Assembly (NCBI GenBank): GCA_943325435.2
Contig: CALPPK020000056.1
Location: 1 to 7,097, forward strand
DNA length: 7,097 nt
Reading direction: 5' to 3'
DNA from: Bifidobacterium breve
Lineage (GTDB): Bacteria; Actinomycetota; Acidimicrobiia; Acidimicrobiales; Ilumatobacteraceae
The notes beneath the pieces are model-generated. The model saw nothing but the letters and a program-made list of their open reading frames with translations, did not search any database and had not been told where the DNA came from. The translations under genes and the position numbers were made by a program. The stretch's first letter is position 1, and each line of letters opens with the position of its first letter. Shown here piece after piece: positions 1 to 6,472 of the stretch.

Positions 1-248
1 AAATCTGCGTCATTGCGCAGATCAAGAACTACAGATCGTTTACCGCGATTATCAATTTCAAACGGCGGTACCCCCACTTGGTCGCCCACTCCTAATGCTC
101 CGAACACGGCCCGTTGCGGGTCGCCTGTCGGTGGCTCAATCTTCAGTACGTCTGCTCCCCAATCAGCCAACATCCCCGTGACCGCTGGCCCAGCAACCCA
201 CACGCCCAGTTCGACTACTTTGACCCCTTGAAGTGGTGCATTAGACAT
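1..248 (-). CDS. CaiB/BaiF family III CoA-transferase, N-terminal part (cut by left edge)
   Basis: An open frame starts at ATG 248 on the minus strand and runs off the left edge without a stop, giving 82 complete codons. The protein begins MSNAPLQGVKVVELGVWVAG and continues with AGPAVTGMLADWGADVLKIEPP, then a GDPQR segment and DNRGKRSVVLDLRNDAD. This order (GVKVVEL, AGP, LADxGADVIKIE, NRGKRSVxLDL) is the standard N-terminus of family III CoA-transferases, which move CoA between acyl-CoA and a carboxylic acid in the cytoplasm. The catalytic aspartate of the family lies further in and is outside the window, so neither activity nor substrate can be judged. A GGGGGA stretch just upstream of the ATG can serve as ribosome binding site. 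The gene is divergent from the kinase gene on its right. It uses GGG for about 4 of 11 glycines, which the neighbouring genes rarely do. The family call is secure; the specific reaction is unknown. Confidence 0.88.
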   Translation of the reverse strand, partial: MSNAPLQGVKVVELGVWVAGPAVTGMLADWGADVLKIEPPTGDPQRAVFGALGVGDQVGVPPFEIDNRGKRSVVLDLRNDAD

Positions 249-340
249 GTGATCCCCCGTGCGCGTAGTGCGTGACCCATTGTGTCGCATTTCGCCCCCG
301 CGCAGCGTGTGGGAGCAACTCTGCACGGCAGAATGATTCG
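249..340. other. Divergent intergenic spacer
   Basis: These 92 bases separate the start codons of the leftward CoA-transferase and the rightward UbiB-family kinase, so the promoters of both should lie here. I find no convincing -35/-10 pair on either strand. The segment is G+C-rich, with several CG-rich words, and contains no inverted repeat that I can trust. If the kinase instead starts at the in-frame GTG at 272, the spacer shrinks to 23 bases, which is too little for two promoters; this favours the ATG at 341. Confidence 0.4.
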
Positions 341-1936
341 ATGACAGAACGACCGAGTGACCTTTCCTGGGGCAATTTCTCTGATTCAGGTCCGTGGGTC
401 CTTGATCGCGACACCATTGCATGGTCACAGGTAGCAATCGCTCTGCGAACCGCCGCACAAAAAGAAGTGCCGTCTCTTATTCGCGCCCGCCGCATTCCCC
501 CACTTGGTCGCCTCGTAGTAGTTGTTGCACATCTTGGCTGGGCATTGCTTCCGTGGTTCATCCAGAAGAAGCGCAACAAGTTTGCAAACCCTGAAGACTC
601 ACGCACGTACATGTCTCTTCGTTTGCGCAAAGCAATTGAGAAACTCGGCGCGACATACATCAAGCTTGCTCAAATCATTTCTAGTGGTGAAGGATTGTTT
701 CCTACTGAACTCGTGAATGAATTCAAGAAATGCCGTGATCAAGTTCCACCACAGCCTTGGAACACCGTGAAACTTATTGTTGAACAAGACTTGGGTGCCC
801 GACTTGAAGATGTGTTCGCCAATTTTGAACAGCAATCCCTCGCTGCAGCATCTATTGCTCAAGTGCACCGCGCAACTCTCTTAACTGGCGAAGATGTCGT
901 CGTAAAAGTACAGCGCGAGCAAGTATCAGAACTTGTTCGTCGTGATCTTCGCGTTATGGCATGGATTGCACCGTTCATGATTGGCCGCATCAAGGTGGCG
1001 GCTCTTGCAAACCCACCAGCACTTGTTGAATTGTTTGCGGAAACCATTGTGGAAGAACTTGATTTCCGGATGGAGTCTTCAAACATGATCGATGTATCAA
1101 TGATGTTGCACGACCTCAATCAAGTTTCCTACATCGTGCCCCGCCCTCACCCAACTCTCGTCAAGCGCCGAGTCCTAGTGATGGAACGCCTTCAGGGTTT
1201 CAACTTTGATGATGTCGAAGGCATGCAAGCAGCAGGAATTGATACCGAACAGGTCATCAAGGCCGGAATGATCTCGTTCATGGAAGGTGCGCTCATCCAC
1301 GGCATCTTCCACGGTGACCTTCACGGAGGAAACCTATTCGTACTCTCTGATGGACGTACTGCTCTTCTCGACTTCGGCATCGTTGGTCGCCTAACAACAA
1401 AACGCCGTCTTGCTTTTATGCGCCTCATGCTTGGTGCAACAACAAATGACTTGCATAGCCAAGTATCTGCATTACGAGACCTTGGTGCGCTGCCGTTAGA
1501 CACTGACATCGACGCAGTAATTCGTGACCTCGGTCTTGATCAACCCACGATCGACCCCACATCACTTGACGGCGAAGAACTTGTGGCCGAAGTGCAACGC
1601 ATCGTGAAGGCACTTCTCGCATACGGCGCCAAACTGCCTAAGGAACTGATGTTGTACATCAAGAACATGGTCTTCCTTGACGGCGCAATTGCCCGCCTCG
1701 CTCCAGACCTTGACATCATCGGTGAACTCACCAACATCTCAATGACATTCATGCAGCGTCACGGCGCTCGTTTGTCAGAGGAACTGGGTGTCGATATGAA
1801 CACTGTCGAAATTGACATGGGCAGCCTCAAGGCCGGCCTCGGCGTTGATGAATCCACAGAGTCGATGACGTACCGGCAACTGCAAGAACGGCGCGACCTG
1901 ATTCAAAAGCGCATGCGCGACCACATCACTAACTAG
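341..1936 (+). CDS. AarF/UbiB/ABC1 family atypical kinase-like protein
   Basis: The 531-residue protein is a member of the UbiB/COQ8 (ABC1) family of protein-kinase-like ATPases, which in other organisms support quinone or other isoprenoid lipid metabolism at membranes. Visible signatures, numbered from the ATG at 341, are: the KxGQ region as KLAQ (108-111); the alanine-rich nucleotide loop AAAS followed by IAQVHRA (168-178); the ATP-binding lysine in VVVKVQ (about 189); EELDF (238-242); the catalytic-loop equivalent HGDLHGGN (324-331); and the metal-binding DFG (344-346). A hydrophobic stretch LVVVVAHLGWALLPWFI (58-74) may anchor the N-terminus in the membrane. The C-terminus ends in a charged soluble tail rather than the transmembrane pair of proteobacterial UbiB. 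The frame is also open from a GTG at 272, but the extra 23 residues look unlike the family, so the ATG was chosen although its ribosome binding site is weak. nucS follows after 22 bases and is probably co-transcribed. The KxGQ glycine is replaced by alanine. The substrate is unknown, and quinone synthesis cannot be inferred from this window. Confidence 0.9.
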   Translation: MTERPSDLSWGNFSDSGPWVLDRDTIAWSQVAIALRTAAQKEVPSLIRARRIPPLGRLVVVVAHLGWALLPWFIQKKRNKFANPEDSRTYMSLRLRKAIEKLGATYIKLAQIISSGEGLFPTELVNEFKKCRDQVPPQPWNTVKLIVEQDLGARLEDVFANFEQQSLAAASIAQVHRATLLTGEDVVVKVQREQVSELVRRDLRVMAWIAPFMIGRIKVAALANPPALVELFAETIVEELDFRMESSNMIDVSMMLHDLNQVSYIVPRPHPTLVKRRVLVMERLQGFNFDDVEGMQAAGIDTEQVIKAGMISFMEGALIHGIFHGDLHGGNLFVLSDGRTALLDFGIVGRLTTKRRLAFMRLMLGATTNDLHSQVSALRDLGALPLDTDIDAVIRDLGLDQPTIDPTSLDGEELVAEVQRIVKALLAYGAKLPKELMLYIKNMVFLDGAIARLAPDLDIIGELTNISMTFMQRHGARLSEELGVDMNTVEIDMGSLKAGLGVDESTESMTYRQLQERRDLIQKRMRDHITN

Positions 1937-1958
1937 CCCAATCGGCAAGACTGTTGTT

Positions 1959-2621
1959 GTGAGACTTATCGTTGCGCGCTGCACTGTGGAATACGCAGGC
2001 CGTCTAGAGACCCGATTACCTGAGGCGCTTCGCCTAGTCATGGTGAAGGCTGACGGATGCGTTGCGGTTCACTCAGATGGTGGCGCCTACAAGCCCCTCA
2101 ACTGGATGACAGCGCCAAACGTTATTGAAGACAACTCTGATCATTGGATTGTGCGTAACCCAAAGGGCGAGGCCATGACAATCACTTTTCACGAGATTTT
2201 CCATGACAGCGACCATGTCTTTGGCGAAGACCCAGGGCTAGAAAAAGACGGCGTAGAGAAACAGCTGCAAGAACTCCTTGCAGCATCGCCCGATGTAATG
2301 GAGCAAGGACTCACGCTGATTCGCCGCGAGCATTACACATCCCTTGGCCCAGTCGACATCTTGTGCAAAGACACTGCAGGCAACACTGTTGTAATTGAAG
2401 TAAAACGACGTGGTGAAATTGACGGTGTTGAACAACTCACGCGTTATCTCGTAGACCTAGCCAATGACCCATCACTCGGAACTCTCCGCGGTATGTTCGT
2501 GGCCCAAAGCATCAAGCCACAAGCACGAACACTTGCTGAATCACGCGGCATTGTGTGCGTTGAAGTTGATTACGACGAACTTCGCGGACGCAAACCAGAT
2601 GACTGGACGCTGTTTAGTTAG
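1959..2621 (+). CDS. nucS: Mismatch-specific endonuclease NucS (EndoMS)
   Basis: The 220-residue protein is NucS/EndoMS, which cuts both strands at certain mismatches and is the core of non-canonical mismatch repair in Actinobacteria lacking MutS/MutL. The start MRLIVARCTVEYAGRL and the segment HSDGGAYKPLNWM (38-50) are the N-terminal DNA-binding/dimerisation part of the family. The RecB-like nuclease core is complete: D133 in PVDILC, E147 and K149 in VVIEVKRR, then GVEQLTRY (156-163). The length matches characterised actinobacterial members, about 220 residues. The last residues DDWTLFS resemble the hydrophobic C-terminal tail by which actinobacterial NucS binds the DNA polymerase sliding clamp. 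Translation starts at GTG; this is supported by family alignment from memory, because no good Shine-Dalgarno sequence precedes it, so coupling to the upstream kinase gene is possible. The stop TAG (2619-2621) overlaps the stop of the convergent membrane-protein gene. The sequence is intact, so the protein is expected to be active. Confidence 0.95.
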   Translation: MRLIVARCTVEYAGRLETRLPEALRLVMVKADGCVAVHSDGGAYKPLNWMTAPNVIEDNSDHWIVRNPKGEAMTITFHEIFHDSDHVFGEDPGLEKDGVEKQLQELLAASPDVMEQGLTLIRREHYTSLGPVDILCKDTAGNTVVIEVKRRGEIDGVEQLTRYLVDLANDPSLGTLRGMFVAQSIKPQARTLAESRGIVCVEVDYDELRGRKPDDWTLFS

Positions 2622-3517
2622 CTCGCTGTCACAGGAGAAACAGTTGATTGTACTTTGCGGTTCATCACGAAGCCAATGAGTCCTGTTATCAAACCCACAA
2701 CAATCAGCACAACAAACCGAGTCACCATTGGGTCAGTAATGAACTGTGCAGCAGCTGTAAGCGCTGCTTTGTTATCGGTTGATGACTGAGGGATCCGACT
2801 GCGGGCAATAAGTACAACGCCGAGGAAGATGATTCCGCCTGCGAATAGGCGAATACCTAAGCGAAGCACACGTTGCCACTGTGTAGCGACACTGAGGAAC
2901 CATGCACCGACTTGAAGAAGGATTCCGATGATGACAAACAGCCATGAACCCCGCTGTGCCATATCCCTGATGGATTTGATATCTGCATCACCTGGCTTAC
3001 GTTCCACCTTCAGTGGATCCATCTTGGGATTCTGGTCATTCGGAATAGAGGGATCAGCCGCACGTATTGCGGAAAGAGTCGCATCGCTAAATTTTGAGAT
3101 ATCAACCGATGCTGCCGGCGCATTTTCGATGTACACCGCGTACACAGTGGCCGCCACATCACCAGCGAAGTTCTGAAGGTCTGGATCTGCCAACTTTTCT
3201 TTCACGGCTGTCACAATGAGAGGACGCGCAACCGAGAACACGAGTTTTTCTGCATCATTGTCTGCACTATCTTGCAACTTCTCAATCAGTTTGTCTGCAA
3301 TTACGTCACGGACAGCTGGCTGGTTCAAAGCGCTCTTGATTGTGGACTTAGCTGCGACAGGAGACGACACAAAGCTCATCAGTACCAGAGAAATGAGTCC
3401 CAGTCCGAGAAAAACTATTCCAAGACCACCAAGAAAGGTGACGAACGTTCGCCTGACCCGATGCTGAGATTCAGTTGTGGCTTCAGTGGGCTCTGTAAGT
3501 GGTGACGACTCATTCAT
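2618..3517 (-). CDS. Unrecognised four-helix membrane protein at the end of the cys operon
   Basis: I do not recognise a named family for this 299-residue protein. It has a polar N-terminus (1-25), a first membrane helix (about 26-50), an extracytoplasmic region of about 140 residues (51-189) that looks largely helical, and three further helices (about 190-211, 219-239 and 267-285) before a short polar tail. With the positively charged HRVRR before helix 1, the N-terminus should be cytoplasmic. The outer region has two amphipathic stretches, NQPAVRDVIADKLIEKL and LADPDLQNFAGDVAATVY. I have the impression that uncharacterised actinobacterial membrane proteins share this layout, but I cannot name a domain. 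No catalytic or transporter motif is visible. The gene begins 25 bases after cysN on the same strand, which suggests co-transcription with sulfate assimilation genes; that does not prove a role in sulfur metabolism. GGTGA six bases before the ATG serves as ribosome binding site and lies in a hairpin stem. Its stop overlaps that of nucS by four bases. Confidence 0.85.
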   Translation of the reverse strand: MNESSPLTEPTEATTESQHRVRRTFVTFLGGLGIVFLGLGLISLVLMSFVSSPVAAKSTIKSALNQPAVRDVIADKLIEKLQDSADNDAEKLVFSVARPLIVTAVKEKLADPDLQNFAGDVAATVYAVYIENAPAASVDISKFSDATLSAIRAADPSIPNDQNPKMDPLKVERKPGDADIKSIRDMAQRGSWLFVIIGILLQVGAWFLSVATQWQRVLRLGIRLFAGGIIFLGVVLIARSRIPQSSTDNKAALTAAAQFITDPMVTRFVVLIVVGLITGLIGFVMNRKVQSTVSPVTAS

Positions 3518-3529
3518 AAATCGTCACCA
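3500..3529 (-). promoter_or_regulatory. Inverted repeat enclosing the membrane protein's start codon
   Basis: TGGTGACGA (3500-3508) and TCGTCACCA (3521-3529) are perfect 9-base reverse complements separated by 12 bases. In the minus-strand transcript the upstream arm UGGUGACGA contains the likely Shine-Dalgarno GGUGA, the loop UUUAUGAAUGAG contains the start codon, and the downstream arm encodes Ser-Ser-Pro of the protein. A folded stem would hide the ribosome binding site and could dampen or switch translation of the last operon gene. Alternatively it could be a protein operator, because the arm centres are 21 bp apart, about two helical turns. The repeat is directly visible; any regulatory role is inference, and a repeat of this length can occur by chance in a window of this size. 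Confidence 0.4.
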
Positions 3530-3542
3530 TAACAAGATTTCG

Positions 3543-4811
3543 CTAGTACCCAGAACGAATCATGAGAGCGCCAATTGTCGCATTACTGACCGGGTCAATG
3601 GCGATAGCGCTTCCGCCTGCCCTATTCACTGTGTATCCATCCACAACCAGTGGCGATGAAAGAGCAAGTTCCACTCGTCCGATGTCGTTCAATATGAGTC
3701 GATCGGTTGGAGTGTTTTCAAGTGTCTCTAAGTCGAGGCGATGAGTAATGGCAGCAACTCGAGCCGAAACCTCACCAGATGCGTGACGAACAACCAAAGC
3801 GTCACCAACATTAAGTTCAGAATCTGTGAACCAGCACACATCAGCAATAAGCCCTGTTACATCGACGGGCTGATGAGCGCCATCAACCACAATCACATTG
3901 CCTTTGCCGACATCAAGATCATCTGTTAGTTCAATAGCGATTGCATCCCCGGGGACAGCAATGTCTGTTGGTGAACCAGCACGGGTTAAGCCAGCAACAG
4001 TGGTTGAATAACCCTGCGGATGAACTGTGACTGAGTCGCCGACACGTATCGCACCGCCTTCAAGACGTCCTGCATAACCGCGGTAGTCACTGCCACCGTG
4101 TTCACGCAATGTCCACTGCACAGCCAAGCGAGCTTCAATTGTGGCAGCCGGAGTGATGTCGAGAGTTTCCAACAATTCAAGAACTGAAGGGCCTTCGTAC
4201 CACGGTGTCTTATCGCCAGCATCAACTACGTTTTCGCCATCTGTCGCACAGATGGGAATCGGGTGAATCGGTACCGAAGATCCGAGAGTTGAAACGATCG
4301 CTGCAACGTCTGTGACGACTGTGTCAAAAACTGTCTCGTCCCAATTCACTAAGTCCATCTTGTTCACGGCAAGAACCAGGTGTGAAACACCAAGCAATGC
4401 CGCAATAGATACGTGGCGTCGAGTTTGCTCAACAACACCATGACGAGCATCAACGAGAACAATCGCGATATCGCTGACTGAAGCGCCAGTCACCATGTTG
4501 CGAGTGAATTGAGCATGTCCTGGTGTATCGGCAAGCACGAAGCTGCGCTTCGGAGTTGCAAAGTAACGGTAGGCAACATCAATTGTGATTCCCTGTTCAC
4601 GCTCGGCACGAAGTCCATCAGTCAAAAGTGCCAAGTTGAAGGTGCCATCGCCATAACGGCGACTGGCTTTAGAAACCGCACTCAGCTGATCCTCAAAGAT
4701 CCCCTTCGAGTCATGCAGCAATCGACCAATCAGCGTGCTCTTGCCATCGTCGACAGAGCCAATTGTGGCAATGCGTACCTGTGTATTTGATGCTGTAGAA
4801 ACTGCACTCAT
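3543..4811 (-). CDS. cysN: Sulfate adenylyltransferase subunit 1 (GTPase), CysN
   Basis: The 422-residue protein is the GTPase subunit of ATP sulfurylase, which couples GTP hydrolysis to formation of adenylyl sulfate from ATP and sulfate by its partner CysD. The translation-factor-like G domain is complete: P-loop GSVDDGKST (18-26), the switch region around GITIDVAYRYF (74-84), DTPGH (95-99), NKMD (150-153) and a G5-like ICATDGENV near residue 190. EF-Tu-like beta-barrel domains follow from about residue 215 to the end. There is no fused APS kinase (CysC) domain, so this is the short form. Its ATG (4809-4811) shares one base with the cysD stop in a TAATG junction, which implies translational coupling and production of the two subunits in step. 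The unknown membrane protein follows after 25 bases. No key residue is missing. The related NodQ and CysNC proteins are ruled out by the missing kinase domain. Confidence 0.95.
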   Translation of the reverse strand: MSAVSTASNTQVRIATIGSVDDGKSTLIGRLLHDSKGIFEDQLSAVSKASRRYGDGTFNLALLTDGLRAEREQGITIDVAYRYFATPKRSFVLADTPGHAQFTRNMVTGASVSDIAIVLVDARHGVVEQTRRHVSIAALLGVSHLVLAVNKMDLVNWDETVFDTVVTDVAAIVSTLGSSVPIHPIPICATDGENVVDAGDKTPWYEGPSVLELLETLDITPAATIEARLAVQWTLREHGGSDYRGYAGRLEGGAIRVGDSVTVHPQGYSTTVAGLTRAGSPTDIAVPGDAIAIELTDDLDVGKGNVIVVDGAHQPVDVTGLIADVCWFTDSELNVGDALVVRHASGEVSARVAAITHRLDLETLENTPTDRLILNDIGRVELALSSPLVVDGYTVNRAGGSAIAIDPVSNATIGALMIRSGY

Positions 4812-5746
4812 TAGAAGTAACCCTCACGCTTACGGTCTTCCATTGCAGATTCGCTGAAGTTGTCATCAGCCCTGGTTGCTCCACGTTCTGTGATGCGAGC
4901 CGTTGAGACTTCCGCAAGTACATCTTCATACGTTGTGGCAGTCGAACGAACTGCGCCTGTGCAACTCATGTCACCCACCGTGCGATACCGCACGATTTCC
5001 TTGCGGGGAACTTCGCCATCTTCAGGAACAACCGGACCACCGACAGACAGCAACATGCCATCGCGCTCAATCACTGTGCGTTCGTGCGAGAAGTAAATAG
5101 TTGGCAATGGAATCTCTTCACGAGCGATGTATTCCCAGATATCAAGTTCAGTCCAGTTTGAGATAGGGAATGCACGAAGGTGTTCGCCCTTCACAATGCG
5201 GGGGTTCAAGATATTCCATGGCTCTGGGCGTTGCATACGAGGCTCCCAGCCACCTTTTTTGTCGCGGAAACTCAGGATGCGCTCCTTGGCGCGCGCCTTA
5301 TCTTCATCGCGGCGTCCGCCACCAAAAGCGGCATCGAACTTATGAGTGCGAATTGCCGTGAGCAGAGTGACTGCCTGTTGACGATTACGGCTACCGGTCG
5401 GACCCGGATCTGGGATGTCTCCCCTGTCAATGCTTTCTTGCACTGATGCGACTACTAATTCCAAGCCGTACTTACGAACGAATTCGTCTCTGTATTCAAT
5501 AACTTCAGGAAAGTTATGGCCAGTGTCAACTTGCATAACAGGAAATGGCAAACGTGCCGGCGCAAACGCCTTAATGGCAAGCCACAACAACACAGCAGAG
5601 TCTTTTCCGCCAGAGAACAAAAGCACAGGCGACTCACAGCCTGACACCACTTCTCTGATGATGGAGATTGCTTCTGAATCGAGACGATCTAAATGTGACC
5701 GGCTTGCAAGTATTTCCAATTCGTTTTGTGATGTCACTGCGCTCAT
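4811..5746 (-). CDS. cysD: Sulfate adenylyltransferase subunit 2, CysD
   Basis: The 311-residue protein is the catalytic subunit of ATP sulfurylase and works with CysN in the cytoplasm. It belongs to the PP-loop ATP pyrophosphatase superfamily. The motif SGGKDS is at 45-50, followed by MQVDTGHNFPEV (71-82), the FGGGRRDEDKARAKER block (141-156), the GEHLRAFPISNWTELDIWEYI block (about 187-207), RYRTVGDMSCTGAV (253-266) and the typical C-terminus DRKREGYF. The frame stays open for 41 more codons upstream to a minus-strand ATG at 5869, but that part overlaps the 3' end of cysH, looks unlike CysD, and lies upstream of a strong AAGGAG ribosome binding site placed six bases before the ATG at 5746. 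That ATG is therefore the start. The cysH stop is 26 bases upstream, and the cysD stop overlaps the cysN start. The length agrees with the family (about 300 residues) and all motifs are intact. Confidence 0.96.
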   Translation of the reverse strand: MSAVTSQNELEILASRSHLDRLDSEAISIIREVVSGCESPVLLFSGGKDSAVLLWLAIKAFAPARLPFPVMQVDTGHNFPEVIEYRDEFVRKYGLELVVASVQESIDRGDIPDPGPTGSRNRQQAVTLLTAIRTHKFDAAFGGGRRDEDKARAKERILSFRDKKGGWEPRMQRPEPWNILNPRIVKGEHLRAFPISNWTELDIWEYIAREEIPLPTIYFSHERTVIERDGMLLSVGGPVVPEDGEVPRKEIVRYRTVGDMSCTGAVRSTATTYEDVLAEVSTARITERGATRADDNFSESAMEDRKREGYF

Positions 5747-5752
5747 GTGTGT

Positions 5753-5758
5753 CTCCTT
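5753..5758 (-). promoter_or_regulatory. Ribosome binding site deciding the cysD start
   Basis: The minus strand reads AAGGAG, then ACACAC, then the ATG at 5746. This near-perfect Shine-Dalgarno sequence with six-base spacing fixes the cysD start against the longer open frame that reaches back into cysH. It is the strongest ribosome binding site seen in the window. Confidence 0.85.
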
Positions 5759-5772
5759 GTTTTCTTCGATTT

Positions 5773-6465
5773 CTAGATGTGCAATCCGCACTCGGTTTTT
5801 GCTTGTCCGGCCCAGCGGCCAGCTCGTTTGTCTTCGCCTTCGGCAACAGGCTTCGTACATGGCCAACAACCAATGCTCGGGTAACCGCGATCTTTCAATG
5901 GATTACGCGGAAGTTCATGGAGAAACTCGTACCTTTCCATCTCTTCATCGCTGTACAACGCCAAGGGGTTGATCTTCAATACGTTTCGTGTGGCATCAAG
6001 AGTCACTACAGGAGTCTCTGCGCGTGTTGGCCCATCAATGCGGCGAACGCCTGTCACCCATCCAGTTTTTTCTGACAACACAGCATTCAGCGGCTGCACT
6101 TTACGAACATTGCAGCATGCTTCTGTGTCGCGTTGCCACAGGTTGTCTGGCGTCACACGAAGCGGGTGAACAATGCGAAGGTTTGCATCGAAATTCTTTC
6201 GCAGTTCTTCAGCAAGCCATTGGGTTTCTGCAAACAAGTACTGCGTATCAATCATCACGATTTCAATTCCGGGAACCGCAGTAGCTGCAACATGAGCAAG
6301 AACTACGTCTTCAAAACTGCAGGTGACTGTGATGTCACTTCCCACACGATCTGCAGCCCAACGCACAATTTCAACTGGGGTTGCGTGTTCTAGGTCGCGA
6401 GCAGCGGCTGTGATCTCTTCTGAGTGCTCAGCAAGGGTTTCTTTGTTCCAGGTTGCGACGGGCAT
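5773..6465 (-). CDS. cysH: Assimilatory adenylyl-sulfate (APS) reductase, CysH
   Basis: The 230-residue protein reduces adenylyl sulfate to sulfite and AMP in assimilatory sulfate reduction, using thioredoxin or a similar donor. It has the PP-loop-like TCSFEDVVLAH (48-58), the MIDTQYLFAET block (71-81) and RRIDGPTRAET (141-151). Cys117-Cys118 (EACCNVRK) and the pair Cys200/Cys203 (GCWPC) form the four-cysteine set that binds a 4Fe-4S cluster. The C-terminal ECGLHI carries the catalytic Cys226. The cluster cysteines place it with APS reductases rather than the cluster-free PAPS reductase of E. coli; preference for APS follows from the family and was not tested. It is the first gene of the run cysH-cysD-cysN-membrane protein. 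The ATG at 6465 has no good Shine-Dalgarno sequence; an in-frame TAG directly precedes it, which excludes a longer protein. Confidence 0.95.
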   Translation of the reverse strand: MPVATWNKETLAEHSEEITAAARDLEHATPVEIVRWAADRVGSDITVTCSFEDVVLAHVAATAVPGIEIVMIDTQYLFAETQWLAEELRKNFDANLRIVHPLRVTPDNLWQRDTEACCNVRKVQPLNAVLSEKTGWVTGVRRIDGPTRAETPVVTLDATRNVLKINPLALYSDEEMERYEFLHELPRNPLKDRGYPSIGCWPCTKPVAEGEDKRAGRWAGQAKTECGLHI

Positions 6466-6472
6466 CTAGTCA

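Noticed and set aside
241..663. A 140-residue minus-strand open frame over the kinase gene's 5' end and the divergent spacer.
   Set aside because: It overlaps well-supported coding sequence on the other strand, has no recognisable motif and is rich in Arg/Thr/Ser as shadow frames are.
2610..2643. CTGTTT...AAACAG inverted repeat around the convergent stops, considered as a bidirectional terminator.
   Set aside because: It has only six pairs, a 22-base loop, little G+C and no following T-run on either strand.
3510..3530. A six-codon minus-strand upstream reading frame (ATG GTG ACG ATT TAT GAA TGA) overlapping the membrane protein's start.
   Set aside because: It has no ribosome binding site, and such a short frame arises easily by chance; there is no evidence of translation.
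5747..5869. A 41-residue N-terminal extension of CysD from the ATG at 5869.
   Set aside because: It overlaps the 3' end of cysH, does not resemble CysD, and an AAGGAG site precedes the ATG at 5746 at ideal spacing.
5415..5972. A 185-residue plus-strand open frame antisense to cysD and cysH.
   Set aside because: It lies entirely opposite two conserved enzyme genes; its composition reflects their complement and no motif is seen.
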